DNA of 18,269 bases from CAZGNZ01 sp964527215 (GTDB lineage: Bacteria > Fidelibacterota > Marinisomatia > SCGC-AAA003-L08 > JACNLC01), in assembly GCA_964527215.1 (NCBI GenBank), contig CAZGNZ010000059.1, positions 1 to 18,269 on the forward strand. The letters are read 5' to 3'. Under the pieces are notes generated by a model. That model made no database searches and had not been told where the DNA came from. It was given only the letters and a program-made list of their open reading frames with translations. Position numbers and translations under genes: made by a program. Position 1 is the first letter of the stretch, and every line of letters starts with the position of its first letter. Below are positions 14,678 to 18,269 of this stretch, piece by piece.

Positions 14678-17600
14678 ATGACTGAAATTATAGATTTTCA
14701 AATAAAACCGGCTGAAAACGGGCATTTCAGTGCGGAGATCATTCAGCGCGGCGCTTCGGAACCGGTGGCCGTCATACCATTTATTCTGCCGAACAGACTG
14801 TTCGAAACATATCCCCTTAGGGCATCGCAGCTGGCGAATCCAACGGCCGCTCTGGAACTGCTGACTGAAACGGGACAGCATCTGTATCAAACCCTGTTTC
14901 TGCCGAATGTTCGGCAGCAGCTGGATTCCCTCTCCGCTGACCGAATCGTCATTTGCATTCGGATTGCCTCTGCGGTTGATTTTCTGGAATATCTTCCCTG
15001 GGAAGCATTGCACAACGGCCGCAGCTTTCTCATCAGTCTTGATGAATTTGCCGTCACCCGTCTGCCCTCAGACGGACATCCGCTTTACCAGGTCCCTGAT
15101 GTCGCATATCCCCTGAAGTCATTTGTCCTTCTGTCAATGCCCGAAAACCTTGGTTCCGCAGTTCCGGATAAAACAGATGAGCTGGAAATGCTGCTGCTTT
15201 CGATGGATGAATCTGTTCGTCAGGGAAAGCTGAAAGTCAATTTTGAATCGCATGCCGAGATAGACGCGGTTGACCAGCGGCTGAGCGAAGCGTTTGATAT
15301 ATTTCATTTTGTGGGACCCGGTGCCGATCCTGAAAGTGAAGGAGGGCTGCTCCTGGTTGATGATGATGGTGCGGCTGTCGAGACCACGGTTGCCGATATG
15401 CTGCATGCTGTTCGCAATTCCGAGAGCCGGCTGCGGCTGATGATTCTCACAGGGTATCTGTCCTGCCCCACGGATCAGACTGCCAGTTTTCTGAAAGTAG
15501 CAAGGGGAATGCTGCGGCGCAGGATTCCGGCAGTGCTGGCTCAGCAGTATGCCATGAGTGAAGATGCCGGACTGCTGCTGGACTATCAGATTTATTCCAC
15601 AATCGGAAAAAGCGGCGGACTGACCGGCCATATTTCGGATTTGCGGCGTCAGCTGCTTCAGATGGATGAACCCGTTTTGCAGATGGATGCCCTGGCAATG
15701 GTGATGTATCTGGCGAGCGATGCACCACTCAATGTGACGACTCGAATTGACGACAACGGTACAACATCCGGTGAGCAGGATGGTTTGAGCTTTCAGGGCC
15801 GGAGCGGAACTTTTCGAAAATTTCGGCAGGAGGTCCTGTTCGAGAAAACCGGAGCGGTTCTGCTGTACGGCAGAGAAGGCATCGGAAAAACCACACTCAG
15901 CCGACGGCTGGTCAGAAAATTCAAATCACATTTCCAGAAAGCGGTGTCCCTGAATTGCAGAACCGCTAACTTCTCTCCGGAGCTGATTGTTCGCGAGCTG
16001 CACAAAGTACTGGATGAACTGGGAATGCCGGACCTTCAATGGACGTTTCGAAATTCCTTTCCTCCTGAAAAACTGGCCCTGCGCGTCTCCGCTCTGCTCA
16101 ACAATGCCCGTATTCTGGTGGTTTTTGATAATCTGGAGGCTCAGGTCGTGGAGAGAAACGGTCAGAATCAGCTCCGCGATTCGGGACTTACCCAGTTTCT
16201 GGAAACCCTGATCTTCTCATTGAAAGGATCATCGGTACTGCTGTTTCTGACCGCACGGCCGGTGAATCTGGTTGATCCTAAATCCGGACTGGTGATAAGT
16301 CTGGAACTGTTGGAATTTGATCGTCCCGATTCAATCTGCCTGACCCAGAACCTGCCGAACCTGAACCGGTTGGGCCTTGAACAGAAGCTTCGGCTCCACA
16401 AGGTTTGCAAAGGGCTTCCCCTGGCATTTGATTACCTGAATATATGCTGTGAAAATGCAGAACCCGCCGAATCACTGCTGAATGACTGGTCCCGGAGTCC
16501 AGAGCCGGCGGCGGCAATTGCTGAGTACATCATCGTTAACCTGCCGGTATCCATCCGCGAACTGCTCATTCAGCTGGCTGCATTCCCGGTTCCTGTGGAT
16601 GCGGGAGTGCTGGACTGGCTGAGGAGAAACAAACCGGGATCCAACTTGCCTGAAAACCCTGATAATGTCCCGGCGGCCAGCGATGCGATTGACGCGGATC
16701 TTGAAAGCCTGATCAGCCACATCAATACCGATCCGGATGATTCCGATCCGGATGCAGAAACAGTAAACAAACTGATTCGGCTGCATCTGATCGAACCGAT
16801 ACGGAAAAAAACAGAGATTTTAGGATTATCCGTCCGACCAATTATCCGGCGCTGCTGCCGTGACTTGACCGATCCCGACATCTGGCATAAACATCTATGC
16901 AGTGCAGCGGCGTTTTTCCAGGCCCGGGGTCAAAATTCTGATCCGGACCGCATGACGCTTCAGGAGATTTTCAGCCAGTTTGAAGCAGCCGGCCTCTGGA
17001 TTGAAGCGGGTGAATTTCGAAAAGGCGCTGAAATCATCCTGAAGATCACTTCAGAGAAAAACCAGTGGGGGCTGGACCGCCTCTGTGAGAGTCAGCTGAT
17101 TCGACTTCTGGAGTTTGCAGAAGACCGGTTGCGCGCTTCCATCCACTATCGGCTTGGACGAATAAAATTTCGGCGTTTTGATTTTCATAATGCACTGCAG
17201 GATTTCTTGCAGATGCAGGCTGTTTCCTCTGCAGCAGATGATACTGCCATGTCAGGGAAAGCATGTCTCCATATCGGTGAAACCCGTTTGATGCTGGAAA
17301 AACACGCGGATGCACTGAAGGATTGTTCCGCCGCCCGAGAGCATTTTCAGAAATCCGGTGAATTGAAAGGTCTGGCTGAAACCGCCCGGCTGAAAGGAAG
17401 AATCCACCGCAGTCTGAAAGATTTTGATGATGCCTGGATGAGTTTCGAAGAGGCGTCCCGAATCTATGGAGATCTTCAGGATGAAGACGGCCTGGGGGAG
17501 GTGATGCATGAACTGGGATTGATTCATGCTGATAAGAAAGAAATTGAAAATGCCATGGCGCATTTTGAAAACGCCATCAGTTCCTTTAAACGAACCGGAA

Positions 17601-18208
17601 ATCAGCCGGGAATCGCCCGCAGTCTGTTTGAGATTGGTCGAATTTCACGAATAAAAGGCGAAACGCGCCGGGCAGTCGAACTTCTGGAAGACACACGCGG
17701 GATGATGATAGAAACCGATGATTATAAAGGAGTGGCCGGTGTCGAGTTTGAAATTGGCATGATACGGCGGGACCAGAAAGAGTACATTCGAGCGGTCAGA
17801 GCGATGGAGAAAGCCAGAAAAATCTATGAAGCCATTGAATATGAGAAAGGTCAGGCGGATACATGTTTTCAGATTGGACTGGTGTACCGGGCCAGTTCCA
17901 ATTTCAAGCTGGCGGTGGAATATCTGAATGAGGCGATTGAAATGAATGATCACCTGAACAATCAGGCTGGACTGGCGGAAAGCCATCATGGCATGGGATT
18001 GCTTAATCTGGAGATCTGTGAATTTGACACGGCATTTTTCCATCTGGTTGAGAGCCTGATGGAGTGGCTGCACTTGAAATCTTCACGGGCCAATCAGCTC
18101 ATACCCGATCTGAAGGCGCTGCGAACCCAGTGGGGCGGGAAAAAATTCGACCGTGCCTGGGAAGAACGCACCGGCAAACCGGTCCCGGACGGTTTCAAAC
18201 AGGGTTAG
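14678..18208 (+). CDS. CHAT-like / NB-ARC-type STAND ATPase / TPR protein, candidate immune or signalling switch
   Basis: This is a 1176-residue cytoplasmic protein with no signal peptide. Residues 1-340 look like a CHAT (caspase-like) domain: LTETGQHLYQTLF, the hallmark LPWEAL (about 108-113), IFHFVGPG (208-215) and a core strand LMILTGYLSC (254-263). Residues 375-590 are a STAND ATPase: Walker A GREGIGKTT (398-406, Lys404), Walker B ILVVFDN (479-485, Asp484), LLFLTARP and GLPLA (579-583). A winged-helix-like region with an acidic DPDDSDPDAE insert follows (about 610-760). From about 818 to 1140 there are seven or eight 40-residue TPR repeats, the likely sensor. In CHAT proteases the catalytic His sits in GHG and the Cys in LNAC; here these read GPG (Pro214) and LTGY (Tyr260), with Cys263 three residues on. 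Proteolysis is therefore doubtful. No ribosome site is obvious. The stop TAG lies inside a repeat element. Confidence 0.85.
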   Translation: MTEIIDFQIKPAENGHFSAEIIQRGASEPVAVIPFILPNRLFETYPLRASQLANPTAALELLTETGQHLYQTLFLPNVRQQLDSLSADRIVICIRIASAVDFLEYLPWEALHNGRSFLISLDEFAVTRLPSDGHPLYQVPDVAYPLKSFVLLSMPENLGSAVPDKTDELEMLLLSMDESVRQGKLKVNFESHAEIDAVDQRLSEAFDIFHFVGPGADPESEGGLLLVDDDGAAVETTVADMLHAVRNSESRLRLMILTGYLSCPTDQTASFLKVARGMLRRRIPAVLAQQYAMSEDAGLLLDYQIYSTIGKSGGLTGHISDLRRQLLQMDEPVLQMDALAMVMYLASDAPLNVTTRIDDNGTTSGEQDGLSFQGRSGTFRKFRQEVLFEKTGAVLLYGREGIGKTTLSRRLVRKFKSHFQKAVSLNCRTANFSPELIVRELHKVLDELGMPDLQWTFRNSFPPEKLALRVSALLNNARILVVFDNLEAQVVERNGQNQLRDSGLTQFLETLIFSLKGSSVLLFLTARPVNLVDPKSGLVISLELLEFDRPDSICLTQNLPNLNRLGLEQKLRLHKVCKGLPLAFDYLNICCENAEPAESLLNDWSRSPEPAAAIAEYIIVNLPVSIRELLIQLAAFPVPVDAGVLDWLRRNKPGSNLPENPDNVPAASDAIDADLESLISHINTDPDDSDPDAETVNKLIRLHLIEPIRKKTEILGLSVRPIIRRCCRDLTDPDIWHKHLCSAAAFFQARGQNSDPDRMTLQEIFSQFEAAGLWIEAGEFRKGAEIILKITSEKNQWGLDRLCESQLIRLLEFAEDRLRASIHYRLGRIKFRRFDFHNALQDFLQMQAVSSAADDTAMSGKACLHIGETRLMLEKHADALKDCSAAREHFQKSGELKGLAETARLKGRIHRSLKDFDDAWMSFEEASRIYGDLQDEDGLGEVMHELGLIHADKKEIENAMAHFENAISSFKRTGNQPGIARSLFEIGRISRIKGETRRAVELLEDTRGMMIETDDYKGVAGVEFEIGMIRRDQKEYIRAVRAMEKARKIYEAIEYEKGQADTCFQIGLVYRASSNFKLAVEYLNEAIEMNDHLNNQAGLAESHHGMGLLNLEICEFDTAFFHLVESLMEWLHLKSSRANQLIPDLKALRTQWGGKKFDRAWEERTGKPVPDGFKQG

Positions 18209-18269
18209 CCCGGTTATTTCATGAGACTTCGTAATGAGATGATGAAAATGATTGATTCTACAAGGCATA
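18206..18269. repeat. Left end of palindromic repeat element, copy C (cut by window end)
   Basis: Starting with TAGCCCGG, these 64 bases match 12283-12346 of the complete copy at 62 positions, in the same orientation. The differences are A to T at the ninth base and T to C in the GACTTTG segment. The opening TAG is also the stop codon of the STAND gene. The rest of the element lies beyond the window. Confidence 0.8.

Noticed and set aside
1..18269. CRISPR arrays, tRNA, rRNA, phage or plasmid genes
   Set aside because: No regularly spaced direct repeats, cloverleaf, rRNA core or phage, replication or integrase genes were seen.

Overview
The window is a gene-dense stretch with about 50% G+C and nine real genes, all on the + strand. 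It probably comes from an FCB-group bacterium, most likely Candidatus Neomarinimicrobiota (Marinimicrobia) or a Fibrobacterota-like relative. This is inferred from two very large or secreted proteins ending in type I dockerin-like repeats, a 'CSDPAALNY...DDGTC' module typical of that group, and a Fibrobacter-type circularly permuted GH16 enzyme. I could not run a search, so the assignment is tentative.

Layout. (1) 177-5628 is a tightly packed three-gene run: a sodium/solute symporter, a formylglycine-generating-enzyme-fold lipoprotein that lacks one of the two catalytic cysteines, and a large secreted repeat protein with a C-terminal dockerin. The genes overlap by 4 and 1 bases. (2) 5629-5795 is a compact control region with a terminator-like hairpin and a promoter overlapped by a palindrome, a probable TetR operator. 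(3) 5796-12221 is a four-gene drug-efflux operon: TetR regulator, membrane fusion protein, RND pump and TolC/NodT-like outer-membrane lipoprotein. Each junction is a 4-base ATGA overlap. (4) 12222-12787 has no gene. It holds a 182-bp imperfect palindromic repeat element, a highly structured stretch and a strong intrinsic-terminator-like hairpin. (5) 12788-14557 encodes a secreted GH16 beta-glucanase whose catalytic domain is circularly permuted, followed by Ig-like, malectin-like and dockerin modules. (6) 14678-18208 encodes a 1176-residue CHAT-like / NB-ARC-type STAND ATPase / TPR protein. Its architecture is that of bacterial immune or signalling switch proteins, but the CHAT catalytic residues appear replaced.

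A short palindromic, MITE-like element occurs three times: a right end at 1-53, a full copy at 12283-12464 and a left end at 18206-18269. The last copy supplies the stop codon of the STAND gene. The two newest-looking copies bracket the GH16 and STAND genes. The most interesting items are the apparently catalysis-dead CHAT-STAND-TPR protein, the palindromic repeat family and its contact with that gene, and the permuted multidomain glucanase.
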